Source of the DNA: Piper betle
Lineage: Eukaryota; Streptophyta; Magnoliopsida; Piperales; Piperaceae
Reading direction: 5' to 3'
Length of the DNA stretch: 64,000 nucleotides
Assembly (NCBI GenBank): GCA_033002965.1
Contig: JAURVB010009627.1
Span: forward strand, 27,229 to 91,228
This document shows, piece after piece, positions 1 through 11,156 of this stretch. Every line of letters begins with the position of its first letter. Position 1 is the stretch's first letter. The translations under genes were made by a program, and so were the position numbers. Below the pieces are notes generated by a model, which searched no databases, had not been told where the DNA came from, and worked only from the letters and a program-made list of their open reading frames with translations.

Positions 1-654
1 AGTCCATTTTGTTATCTTTTTTGTGCCATGGGGCTGTAAACGATGATAATAAAAACTATAACGGTTGGTCTTCATACAATAATTTAAAATAAATAAAAAT
101 AATGAATCTAGTATTTATTAAATAAAAAAGATTATAGTGTCAATATAATTATACTTAATTAGCCCATCAACGATAGTTAAAAATAAGTAGCAAACCTAAA
201 TTAAGTAGGTTTTTTATATTTATTTGAGTAACTATGACTAAAAATTTTAGATTAAGTAACAGCAAATGATACAATTTTGTCTTACGTAGAATTAATTCCT
301 GCCATAAATTATTTAAGTATTAGCTTAAGCTGATATAAAAATGTTAACTAAAAATAAATATAACCATCAATTTAAATCATATAGACATTTTTTCCCAAAA
401 TTGAATATAATCTTCTATATCTATATCTATATCTATGCTATATGTATCTATGTATATTATACATAATATATATATATATATATAATAAAATAACGAATTT
501 TGACAAGTGTCAGTTTAATTACAAATCAGCAAATGTCTCATTTTGATTGGTTAATTTAAGATAACTATATTTCAAGATAAGTACGTTTGATTAAATCTAT
601 TTTACTTAATTTAAGATAAATATATTGTATTTGATTTAACCTTACAAACATGAT
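1..654. other. AT-rich intergenic spacer
   Basis: No gene recognised. The stretch is strongly AT-rich with short TA runs (about 413-485) and no open frame of note. Confidence 0.6.
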
Positions 655-1790
655 ATAGATCGGAAAAATCAATCTTTTATCTTTTACAAAATCTTATTAA
701 TATTATTAATTTCTGAATTTAAAATTAATTAAATTATAAATGGGACAAAGATGAAAAAGAGTTGGTAAACACATATTTAATATTATTATTTTTATAATTC
801 GTTAAATAATTAAATTAAAAATATAATTAAGATGGAAAATCTTATCAATCTTTTTCAAACCTATTAATTTAGATTGTTATTTTCGGAATTATTTTATCAA
901 ATAAATTACAAACATGATAGAGATGGAAAAAATAAACTTTTATATTTTGACAAAATATTATTAATAATATTATTTTCGGAATTTCAATTATTTAAATTAA
1001 AAATGGAATAAAGATGTAAAAAATAGTTGATAAACACATATTTATATTATTATTTTCGAATTTTTTAATTAATGAAATTAGAAATATAATTAAGATGGAA
1101 AATCTTATCAACCTTTTTTCAAATCTTATTAACTTGTATAATTATTTTCGGAATTATTTAATTAAATAAATTATAAACATGAAATAGATGAAAAGAATAA
1201 TCTTTTTGATTTTTACAAAATCTTATTAATATTATTAATTTTAGAATTTTCAATTAATTCAATTAGAAATGGGATAAACATAAAAAAAGAGTTGACGAAC
1301 AGATATTTGATATTATTAATTTCGTAATTTTAATTAATTATATTAGGAATATAATTAAGATGAAAAGTATTATCTTTTTGAATTTTTTCAAATCATATTA
1401 ATATTATTATTTTTGGAATTTTAATTGATTATATTTGATATTTTTTAAATCTCTATAAATAATACATAATCTTTTCGAATCTTTTTCAAACCTTATTGTT
1501 ATTTTTATTTTTTGGGATTATTTAATTAAATAAATTATAAACATGATAAAGATGTTAAAACAAATCTTTTATATTTTTCAAAATCTTATTAATATTGTTA
1601 TTTCCAGAATTTTTAATTAATTAAATTAAAATTGTGATAAAGATTAAAAAAGAGAGGCGATGAACACAAAATAATAGAATATATTTAAGATGGAAAATTT
1701 TATCTTTTAGAATTTTTTCAAAATTTATTAATATTTTTATTTTCTGAATTTTTATTTATTAAATCAGAAATATGTTAAAGATGGAATTTA
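655..1790. repeat. Degenerate AT-rich tandem repeat, three alternating ~85-bp units
   Basis: A motif like TTTTCGGAATT recurs near 712, 800, 887, 971, 1051, 1144, 1229, 1317, 1400, 1510 and 1600, that is every 80-110 bp. Three unit types alternate: type A continues into a segment like AAATAAATTATAAACATGA, type B into AAATTAGAAATGGGATAAA, type C into AGAAATATAATTAAGATGG. Equivalent units recur about 257-259 bp apart, so the array has a three-unit higher-order structure. Related sequence occurs inverted at about 52.4-53.5 kb and directly at about 59.7-60.2 kb. Seen by eye; unit borders are approximate. Confidence 0.6.
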
Positions 1791-3482
1791 GATGTTTTTC
1801 ATCATCGTCAGATTTGCAATTTGATTAGTAAAAGATTAATTACAATTTTCTGAAAATAATAACTTTTTTGCCAAACCTTATTAATATTATACTCAATTAG
1901 AACATACTAACTTTTAATCTAATTGTAATATATCACTTTCAAAATTATTGTATTATATTAATAAAATTTATAATTGAATTTCATTTTAACTAATGTATAT
2001 TTACCAAAGCTTAAAAAGTATTATCAAATTTTAAATTGAGTTAGATTATAATTTAAGTCGGGTTCATATTTTTTGAAAGATATAAAATTCAAAATAGAAT
2101 TTTTTGAGTATGGTTAATTCTAATTCTAACAAGGGCATTAATAATTATAATTTGAATATATTAATTTTAAAATATAATAAGTATAAAAAAGTATAAAATC
2201 GAATCGAGTGTATACCTCATGATGCTCCAGAACAATTTGAAAAATAAATAAACTTTATAAAGGAATATAGTTTTCCAAAAATAACTATTTAAAAAATATG
2301 ATATTATATATATATTTATATAAATTAGAAGTATGATTTTAATTTAATATGATATATATTAGTAAGAAGTAGATTTAGATTTGATAGCTGATTTATATGC
2401 AGTACGAAAAAGAAGATGATGACTAATCATAACCAATAAAAATTATAAAAATTAGAATACAATATATTAAGTATAATCAATATATAAAAGAAAATATATA
2501 CAGCCTAGGTCAACGCACGTATACCCTTAATTAGAGTACAGCCTATTTAGCATTGTCATGGTTCCATTCTCTGTCATCTTGTATGGGTTTTGACTGAATC
2601 AAAATTAATAATAGATTCAATCACAAACTAAACACAACAAAATAAAAATGAATTTAAAACAGCCCGAACTTTCCTAAAAACAGTGATTTGTACTAATTAT
2701 GTAGTAAATGTTTAATACAAGCTTTTCTGTCTCCTTCAATTTTTTCCCCTGTTCATGACTTGATATGAGAGAGGACACTCCACTAGAGTCAACTCCAATG
2801 TACTAGAGAGAGGAGAATCAATTTCCTATGTTGAAAGCACAGATTGCGTTCTGAAACCAATGTCAAAAAAGAGTTCCAATCTCTTTACCACTGGAAAGCA
2901 CACACTTCCAAGTCCACTGCATTCAACTGCTTGGCCCCCGTTCAAGGCGTGTTCAATGCACACGCCGTTCCCCAATCTCTTTTGAGTAATTCCCATCCAT
3001 CATTTATAACCCACAAAAACCCCTGTGCTGTGGAACGTAGGGAGAAGCAACCAGCTCCAACCTTCCTTCCCAATTCCGCCATTAATTCTTGTACTGCGAG
3101 TTGGGTATGTTGTACTACTTGTAGTACCACATTTGGTCAATACTGGCCAAAGGCGGCCAATGAGATTGGCACCTTTTATAATTTCTCGCTGACTAATTAG
3201 GTGCCAGCCATTGTTCAGTTGAAAAGCAGATTTTCTACTTCGGTTGTTTTATCAACCGAGAGGATCACAAAGTCCAACCAGCTCTTGGAAGAAGACAACC
3301 CATTTGAAAGCTTTGAGCTAACTCTGTTCGTCTCGCTGGCTTGTTTTTATCATACGTAGTGGGTAGAATAATAAGATAAACATATGTTTTTTTATGACAG
3401 TCAATGAGTTCAACATTTGTTTTGCAGGTTTGATTGGTTTTGTTTTTGGTCTTTTCTTCATCATCTGTTTGAACTTGAAGCC
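1791..3482. other. Spacer and upstream region of the YSL gene
   Basis: No gene recognised. From about 2500 the base composition becomes less AT-rich and resembles a promoter/5' leader of the downstream YSL gene. A TATAA-like string lies at about 3176-3181. A TTGCAG followed by GT-rich sequence near 3422-3428 could be the acceptor of a 5'-UTR intron, but this cannot be settled without transcripts. The short open frames here (2844-3200 and its antisense partner) show no family resemblance. Confidence 0.4.
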
Positions 3483-6176
3483 ATGGTCATGGGGGAAGAG
3501 GGGGAGAGGGAAGACGTTGAGATGCATGATTTGGAGAACATGGCTGCAGGGTTGCAGCAGGAACACCACAATACGATTCCGCCATGGTCGAAGCAAATCA
3601 CAGCAAGAGGTCTCTTTGCCAGCTTGGTGATAGGAGTGATCTACAGTGTGATAGTGATGAAGCTCAACCTTACAACCGGTCTTGTTCCCACCCTCAATGT
3701 CTCTGCTGCTCTTCTAGCCTTTGTTTTCCTCAGGACATGGACGAAGATATTGAAGAAGGCAGGCATTCTTTCCACTCCTTTCACCAGGCAAGAGAACACT
3801 GTCGTGCAGACCTGCGCTGTGGCCTGCTATAGCATTGCTGTAGGAGGTTGGTTGATCTTGATTTCTGGTTATGGATTATTTTTGCTCAAGAGATGTTTTG
3901 TTTGAGAATTATTGAAATTGGTGATGCAGGGGGATTTGGGTCATATTTGTTGGGATTGAATAGGAGGACATATGAACAGGCAGGAATTGATACAAAGGGT
4001 AATGCTCCTGGTAGCTACAAGGAGCCTGGTGTTGGTTGGATGACTGGCTTCCTCTTTGTCACCAGCTTTGTTGGGTTGTTAACTCTGGTTCCATTGAGAA
4101 AGGTGATAAATTTTTTCACTCTAGTGTGCTACTCTTTAATTCTTTTCACGTGAAGAAGATTGCTTGCCCCAAGCCGGGCGTCCGTCTGTCAAATCTTAAT
4201 CTTTGCTATTAGTAATTACATGGGTCTTAATTTAGGAACTGTGGCATGTTATCGTGTGAATGTGAAGGAAGAAAAATAAATATGATTGCTTGCTTAGTTT
4301 GAAAAAAATAGAACAGCATTTTTTTTGTTCTGAAACATGGAATGTTAAATTCCTCTGATGGAGTGGTAGTGACATTGCAGATCATGATAATTGACTACAA
4401 ATTGGCATATCCTAGTGGCACAGCTACTGCTGTCCTCATCAATGGATTCCATACTGCCAAGGGAGATAGTATGGCCAAGTAAAGTCCTACATCTCAATAG
4501 TTCATGCATCTTATGAATTCTGTAAACTTGGTACCAATCAAAGAGAAGCCTTCTTTACAGGAAACAAGTTCGGGGATTCACAAGATTCTTTTCATTGAGC
4601 TTATTGTGGGGATTCTTCCAATGGTTTTATACCGGAGGAGATGGGTGTGGCTTCATCCATTTCCCTACATTTGGGTTGAAAGCGTGGAAGCAATCGTAAT
4701 TTACCTCAACCTTTCAATTTATCTTTTGAACCTTACATCACAATTGAATGCACTCACCAGACTTGCTTGATCTGCAGATTTTACTTCGATTTCAGCTTGA
4801 CCTATGTTGGAGCAGGGATGATCTGTTCTCATTTGGTGAATGTGTCTCTACTCATTGGAGCAGTTCTTTCATGGGGGGTCATGTGGCCTTTGATACATGG
4901 CCTTAAGGGTGAATGGTATCCTGCAACCTTATCAGAAAGTAGCATGAGGAGTTTACAGGGCTACAAGGTATGTATTATGAATACCATACATATGCGAAGC
5001 TTGCGATATCTCTGTCAACAAATTGAAATGATGTTGGAATTTTATGTTTTACAGGTATTCATCTCCATTGCTCTCATTTTAGGAGATGGACTGTACAATT
5101 TCAGTAAGATCCTTGTCATCACTTTCAGAAGTGTCTATCTGAGGATGCATCATAAATTGCAACTACGTAAGTAATCAAATTGCCATTTATGCTTGGATGG
5201 TTGAGCTCCTGCAATTCCAATGGCTGATTGCTTATTGATTTTCTCAGAAACAGATGAGAAAGATCAGAGACCTGATGAGGTTCACAGAAATAAAACATTC
5301 ATGAAAGACAACATTCCTGTGCGGATTGCCTGTGTTGGTTATGCTCTCTTCTCCATCATTTCTGTCATTGCCATCCCTAGAATGTTTTCTGAAATGAGGT
5401 GGTATTATGTGGTCATAGCCTACATATTTGCGCCTGCTCTTGGTTTCTGCAATGCATATGGGGCTGGACTAACTGACATGAACATGGCATACAACTATGG
5501 AAAAGTTGCTCTGTTTGTGTTAGCTGCTTGGGCTGGTAAAGATTCAGGCGGTGTGGTTGCAGGTCTCGTGGGCTGTGGCCTAATCAAGTCCATTGTATCC
5601 ATTTCAGCCGATCTCATGCAAGACTTCAAGTCTGCCCATCTAACCCTCACATCACCAAGATCCATGGTCATCAGCCAGGCTATAGGAACAGCCATGGGAT
5701 GCATTATAGCTCCACTCACCTTCTTCCTCTTCTACAAGGCATTTGATGTGGGCAACCCTGATGGAGAATTTAAAGCTCCATATGCATTGATCTATAGGAA
5801 CATGGCAATACTTGGTGTGGAAGGATTCTCTGCTCTCCCTCACCATTGCCTGCAGCTGTGTTATGGGTTTTTTGTCTTTGCAGCTGGGGTTAATTTGCTG
5901 AGAGATCTTCTTCCTCCAAAGTATGGAAGCTTTGTTCCACTGCCAATGGCCATGGCAGTGCCATTCTTGGTTGGAGCTTACTTTGCCATTGACATGTGTT
6001 TGGGAAGCTTGATTGTGTTTGCTTGGCATAAAATCAACAGTGGGAAGGCCAGGTTGATGATTCCTGCTGTAGCCTCTGGTTTGATATGTGGTGAAGGGAT
6101 ATGGATTCTTCCTTCTTCTATTCTGGCATTGTTGAAGATCAAGCCTCCTCTATGTATGAAATTTCTTTCAGCTTAA
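3483..6176 (+). CDS. YSL: Yellow stripe-like (YSL) metal-nicotianamine transporter, 7 exons, complete
   Basis: Oligopeptide-transporter family protein that moves metal-nicotianamine (iron, copper, zinc) complexes across membranes. Exons: 3483-3846, 3930-4102, 4381-4478, 4561-4695, 4778-4967, 5055-5166, 5248-6176. All introns are GT-AG and phases match, giving 2001 nt and 666 residues, a normal YSL length. Diagnostic strings include [13 protein letters not shown] [21 protein letters not shown] in exon 1, [21 protein letters not shown] across exons 1-2, [16 protein letters not shown] in exon 3, [22 protein letters not shown] across exons 4-5, and [17 protein letters not shown] plus VEGFSALP in exon 7. 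Many hydrophobic segments fit a polytopic membrane protein. The start ATG at 3483 gives an acidic N-terminus typical of YSLs; 3489 is a second in-frame ATG. Overall the sequence resembles the YSL1/2/3 branch most, but the exact orthologue is not assigned. Confidence 0.95.
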
Positions 6177-7534
6177 TCTAGCTCCATGGGAACTTGCATT
6201 TGGGTCATAAAGAGATTGTTTCAGTCTCATTTCAGTAGCGGCAATCAAGGAAGCTTAATTATGCATGAGGCAGATGAATAAACAGTGTAAGCTTGAACAA
6301 TAATGCCCAAATGTGGTCACTGATCAACTAGCAAAAGCATAGCAGCCTTACATATCATGGACTTGGGTACTCTACTTCTGACAATGGAAGTTGGAGATAT
6401 TCTCTTGGACAACTTACAAGTTCTATGAGCCAAGTGAATGCAGTTGCAACAAATCAAAATTTTCGGCAATGGGCTTGAAACAGTTCACTGCCTGGTTGAG
6501 TGTTGTAGATCAAAATCCATGTTTCTTTGACATATGTTGTAGCAGTAATACATGATAAGCAATATGAGTCATGGAAAACAACTCTTATAGTTTACTCCCT
6601 CTTGTCCACGAAAATCAATATTTGTCAATCGTTTCGACTGTTCTCTCTTTACTCTCTCTTATCCATGTAATTAACTTTCAACATCATCTGTCAGTAGAAT
6701 ATCTGATCATACTTTGTTGGTTTATAAAAAAGAATGCTACCCTCATATTTTCTGTGTCTCTATTAACTCTATACCGGGAAATTGTTTCTATCTATCAATA
6801 CATTCAGTACTACTACTAGCACCATCTGCCCATACCAAGTTATCATATAAGAGACCATATTCTTCACTCGTGGACCAGAGTGTGAGTTTATTAATAAATT
6901 ATATTGGTTCCTTTCGACTACTTTAAAGCAAGATCGAAAGGAAATATGAATAGATATAAGTAGTTGGTTGAAAAGATCAGATCTTAATCCTGACCAATTT
7001 ATACTCTATTCTGTTCTTTCCATGGAAAGGTTGGTTCCGTGTCAGGTAAACTAATCCATATTACATTCTATTTGACCAATCAATATTCAATGTCACTGCT
7101 CACTTTTTGTGATGAATATCTTCTGATAAAATTTTAGGTATATACAGACTACATCTAAATACATGCCATAAAAAACTAAATTTGAGCTATGAACCTTCAA
7201 AAAATGGTGTCAATATGTTTTTGGCGAATCTTTTTTAATAAAATTTATCTCGTTGGATCCCACTTCTAAATAATTCAAAAAGGTGACAAAAGAAAGTAAA
7301 TTTTGCTGCATATATGTAAGCCACAAAAGAGACATCACTAATTAGATTAAAAGTAGTGGTGATGGGATGTCTTTAGATCATACATTCCATAAGCGAAACT
7401 ATTCATTCTACATTACAAGATGCAAAGCAGCTAGCTAGAACAAACCATTCAGAACATATCATAACCAGTTCTTCTACAACAGAAAGGTTTCACAAGATAC
7501 ACTATAAAAGAGAACTGCTTCTGTGAAAGCTCTA
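6177..7534. other. Intergenic region between convergent YSL and TAC1-like genes
   Basis: No gene recognised. The two flanking genes point towards each other, so their 3' untranslated regions and terminators should lie here. Short open frames (6571-6926) have no recognisable content. Confidence 0.5.
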
Positions 7535-10076
7535 TCAACAAGTAATAGCAGTGGCTGCAAAACAAGAACACAATCAAATTAGTCCCTTCCTTAAAATACC
7601 AACTAAATTTCTTACTTTAAACATCGGATTACCTTCCCAACATTCGCGAAAAAAAATTCTACACTGTTTTATGGACACTAATGACCTGTTTCTGGTAGTG
7701 CAGGATGGTTTAATTAGACAAGTGAAGTAGCTTACCGCGAAGCAGAGAAACCGACTCGTCTCCTTTAGGAACAATGCAGGGCAAATTTCCGTTCAGATCG
7801 CCAGGTAACTTGCCGGCGATTTCCACATTCGCAGCCTCCGATCCACCCCCAAAATCTGGATGAATCTTTTTCTTAAGCATCCTTGACATGAGCTGATGAT
7901 CATCACCAAGAACAAGTTAAAATTAGAACAGTAATTATGGCAGTAATTAATCTCATCTCCACCAAACCCACATCAAATTTCACTTCCACAGTGCAATCCC
8001 ACACTTGCTATCCAACAATTTTCACTTGTACAAGCTAGAGGACGAGAAATAACTAAGTTAATCGCAATAGAGGAGGACATAATTAACCACCTCTTGTATG
8101 GTTTAATCTTTAAACCAGAGGTTGGGATCAGTTAGCAAAGAACATTCAAGTGTAGAGAGTACATCATGTAATCAATATCTTGGGTATGAACAAGCAGAAC
8201 CCAACAAAAGAATCCAAAGTTCCCTGCAATTAGACAAACACATGCACTCCAACTTTTGGTACTGCCTTTCAGTCAATGATAGGAAAAAGGATGAAACAAG
8301 GGCCCATTTCCCATCTTTCTTTACCATGAATGAGATTTGCATCATTAAATTATTAGTGTGAAAGATAATAAATAAAAAAATACCAGTGCTTTAGCTTCTC
8401 CTTGGCACGTAGGAATGTACATGGAAACCAAACAATGGCACAATGGTGACTTGTTTGCCTAATGAAGATGACGGAAAACATTATCCGATATAAACAACAT
8501 GTATTAGTAGTATATTAGTAAATAATCATGGGTAACTACCTTTTTTTCTCAAAATCAAAGGCCAGCTTTGCTTGATTCCGTCATATTTGATTAATAGACA
8601 CAGGAATAGGAGAGCATTTATCATGGGGTGGGCTTACTCTTTAGATGTTTTTAGCAGGTGAACTTGACTACCCGTGTTTAAAATGGTAAAAACTTAATTA
8701 CAATTATTTTGATATTTGTGCAACTACAAAAATCGGTTGATAAGCGACATTAGGAAAATAACTTGAACCAATCACAACCGAACATATGTCAATGACCCAT
8801 CATAAGATGTGGCCATATTTCAACAAGGTTCTTCTATTATATTTGGCTAGGCCCCTAAAGGGGGTACAAGGTGGGGGAGGGCGCATTTCGTGGCACTCAA
8901 CACGAACGTAAAATCATGCAAACGAGAAATCTTAGCACGTGAAACCTTATTCGATTAACAGTTCAACAAGGAATTAAGAAGAGATGATCACCAAGAACAG
9001 TGGTAGGAGAACTAAGTCAAGAGCACTCACCTTTTGCAATATTGGAGTGTTGTGATTGGTGTGTTCTCCTTTTTCCAGTTCTTAAGCTTCTTCCCAAGTG
9101 ATTCCTTATGTTTCTGCTTCTTGGTGTGCTCCTTCTCTTTGATCTTCAAAATGGTATAATCAGCTGGTGGAGCATTTTCACTAGGCATTTGGTCATCCTT
9201 CTCAGGCAGGATTGAATTGGGGTTCCCCTCAGCATGGAAGAGATCAGCCAATGTGATCCTCCTGCCATTTGATTTCATCTTCTCTCCTTCCATGTTTTTG
9301 TGGGTCGATTCAATGGCATCTCCAGCTGTTGGTGTTGGTTCTTTCTCAGCTACTATCTCTTCCTCCAACAATGGTTTGGTAATATGATCTTTGGTAGTAC
9401 TGTTCATGACAACCCCAATTTCCTCAAAGATTTCCCCATCTTTGCCTTTGTTATAATGATCTTCAATTTCGCCGGGTATTTTCTCATCGTCGACGTCTTC
9501 GACGTAGAGTTGATCCTCGTATTCGTAGAGATGCAGTTGGTGGAGGCCAAATGTGCCAATGGCAAGGATGCCATCCTCCCAGCCAGGGAGGTTCTCCGTC
9601 ATCTGGGTCATGTTGTTCATCAGTAAGGCATGAGTGTCCTCCATGCCAATGGGTATCTCAATGTCCTTCCTCTCCTTCAAGCTTCCCTCCAATCCACCTT
9701 AATTTTGCAGTTGAATTAGAAGAAGCAGCAACAAAAAGTTATGTAACCAGACCAAAATCAATTTCTCATGCAACTATTTCAAGAGTGAAATATGTAGGTT
9801 ATCTCATAAGAAAATTATATTGCAAGCCACTAAATACATCAGATTAAAGAAGCAACCATTTTCATGAGAAAGCAAGCTGTAGTTTCTGCGTAACTGGATC
9901 TTATGGTGCATCCAGCCAAAGATCTACCATAAAAAAATGAAAGCACACATGAAGTTAGTTATGACACTATGTGAGCGTAATATATATTCCATCAAATTAG
10001 CATATATCATGCAATGTGCTAATTTAACAAGTAAATTAATTAAGAACACAAGAATTAGAAATATGAACACCTTCAT
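7535..10076 (-). CDS. TAC1: TAC1-like IGT-family growth-angle protein, 5 exons, complete
   Basis: IGT-family (LAZY/DRO1/TAC1) protein; TAC1 promotes wide branch or tiller angle. Coding exons on the minus strand: 10071-10076 (only ATG AAG), 9857-9923, 9031-9697, 7736-7881, 7535-7554; phases match and give 906 nt, 301 residues. Visible blocks: N-terminal MK-IFGWMHHK, GWEDGILAIGTFG at about residues 63-75 (the IGT signature), ITLADLFHAEG at about 172-182, and a basic RMLKKKIHPDF block in exon 4. The third intron uses the acceptor before 7881; the nearer upstream CAG would break the frame. The W-x-DGIL-IGTFG form, the absence of a C-terminal EAR-like LxLxL motif and the short ending (TAITC) favour TAC1 over LAZY1. 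Exon 3 is rich in Glu, Asp and Lys. Orthology is inferred from motifs only. Confidence 0.85.
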
Positions 10077-10176
10077 GGCTAAAGCCCCCAAGCAACGAAG
10101 GGCTGGGACTGTGAAGAAGAAAATCCAATTGGCTAGTGTAGAGTTTGAGACAGGTTGAAGTGGGAGAAGAAGGTTG

Positions 10177-10186
10177 ATATATATAA
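10177..10186 (-). promoter_or_regulatory. Probable TATA box of the TAC1-like gene
   Basis: On the minus strand the sequence reads TTATATATAT, about 100 nt upstream of the ATG at 10076, which fits a TATA element plus a short leader. Position and sequence only. Confidence 0.45.
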
Positions 10187-10352
10187 GAAAAAAAGCTACT
10201 CAAGTTTGGGAACCAATAGGTCATACTTAAAAGCAACGTGCTCCCCCATCATTTTCCCCTCTAATTGTCGAGCCCTCTTTGGGTCTCACCCTCCCTGGCA
10301 TCCACTTAACAATAATGGAGCTTATAAGGAATTTTCACCAAATTTATTTTAA

Positions 10353-11156
10353 GGGTCTCTTTGATTGACATAAAAGTTAGTATATATAAAAAAAAATTCA
10401 TGGGAAATGGAAATACAATGACATAAAAGTTTTAAGATTTCTTTTATATGTTTGGACGATATAAAAATAAGATGAAAATAAAATATTTATTCTTATATGT
10501 GTTTGGTTTGAAGGTAAAGGCAAATTTGCTTCTTTCTTTTTTTCTAATTTCAACAATTATCACCAACAAATAAAGAAAAACAAATGCAAAAAGAATGGAA
10601 GGGAAGGAGGTCGAGGTTGGGATCGTCTAAAGCATATTCCTGCAATTTCTTTTATTTTCACAAGAAAAAGATGCTTTATAAAATTTGTATATAGGGTTTG
10701 TTTGATTGAAAATAATGTAAATAAAAAAAATTTCATAAGAAATGGAAATGCAATGAAATAAAATTACATAAACATTTTAAAGATTTCCTTTGTATATTTA
10801 GATAATATGAAAATGAAATATTTCTTTCTCCCGTGTCTTCTAAAATTTCCCCTAATTTTTTATATTTTTTAAAAGAAAATGTTACTTTGTAAAATTTTTA
10901 CACGGACTTGTTTTGACTGAAAATAAAATTTCTTTAGGCTAAATTCCAAGACATCCAAAGATAAGAAAATTCTTGACCTCTAAATTTTATATTTTTTCCC
11001 ATGTAATTGCAGGAAAACCAAATGAACCCTATAGGCTTGTATTGATTGAAAATAAAATTTTATCTGACCAAATTTATATACTTCCAAACACAGAGGAAAT
11101 TTTTGATCCCCAAATTTTATATTTTTTTCGTATAATTTCAAGACAACCATATACCC
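10353..11156. mobile_element. Tourist-like (PIF/Harbinger) element, possibly composite
   Basis: The left end begins GGGTCTCTTTGATTG directly after TAA; the right end, read in reverse complement, begins GGGTATATGGTTGTC and is followed by TAA. The TAA on both sides fits the 3-bp target-site duplication of PIF/Harbinger MITEs. Internal segments around 10695 and 11035 restart with related GTTTGATTG-type sequence, so the element may be composite or contain nested copies. No transposase seen. The same family recurs at 19517-19878 and 20017-20374. Confidence 0.5.

Noticed and set aside
2844..3200. 118-residue open frame upstream of the YSL gene
   Set aside because: No recognised domain and an equally open antisense frame; more likely promoter or leader of the YSL gene.
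4504..4770. Open frame over YSL exon 4
   Set aside because: Wrong frame; the correct frame of exon 4 (4561-4695) gives the conserved YSL sequence and fits the splice phases.
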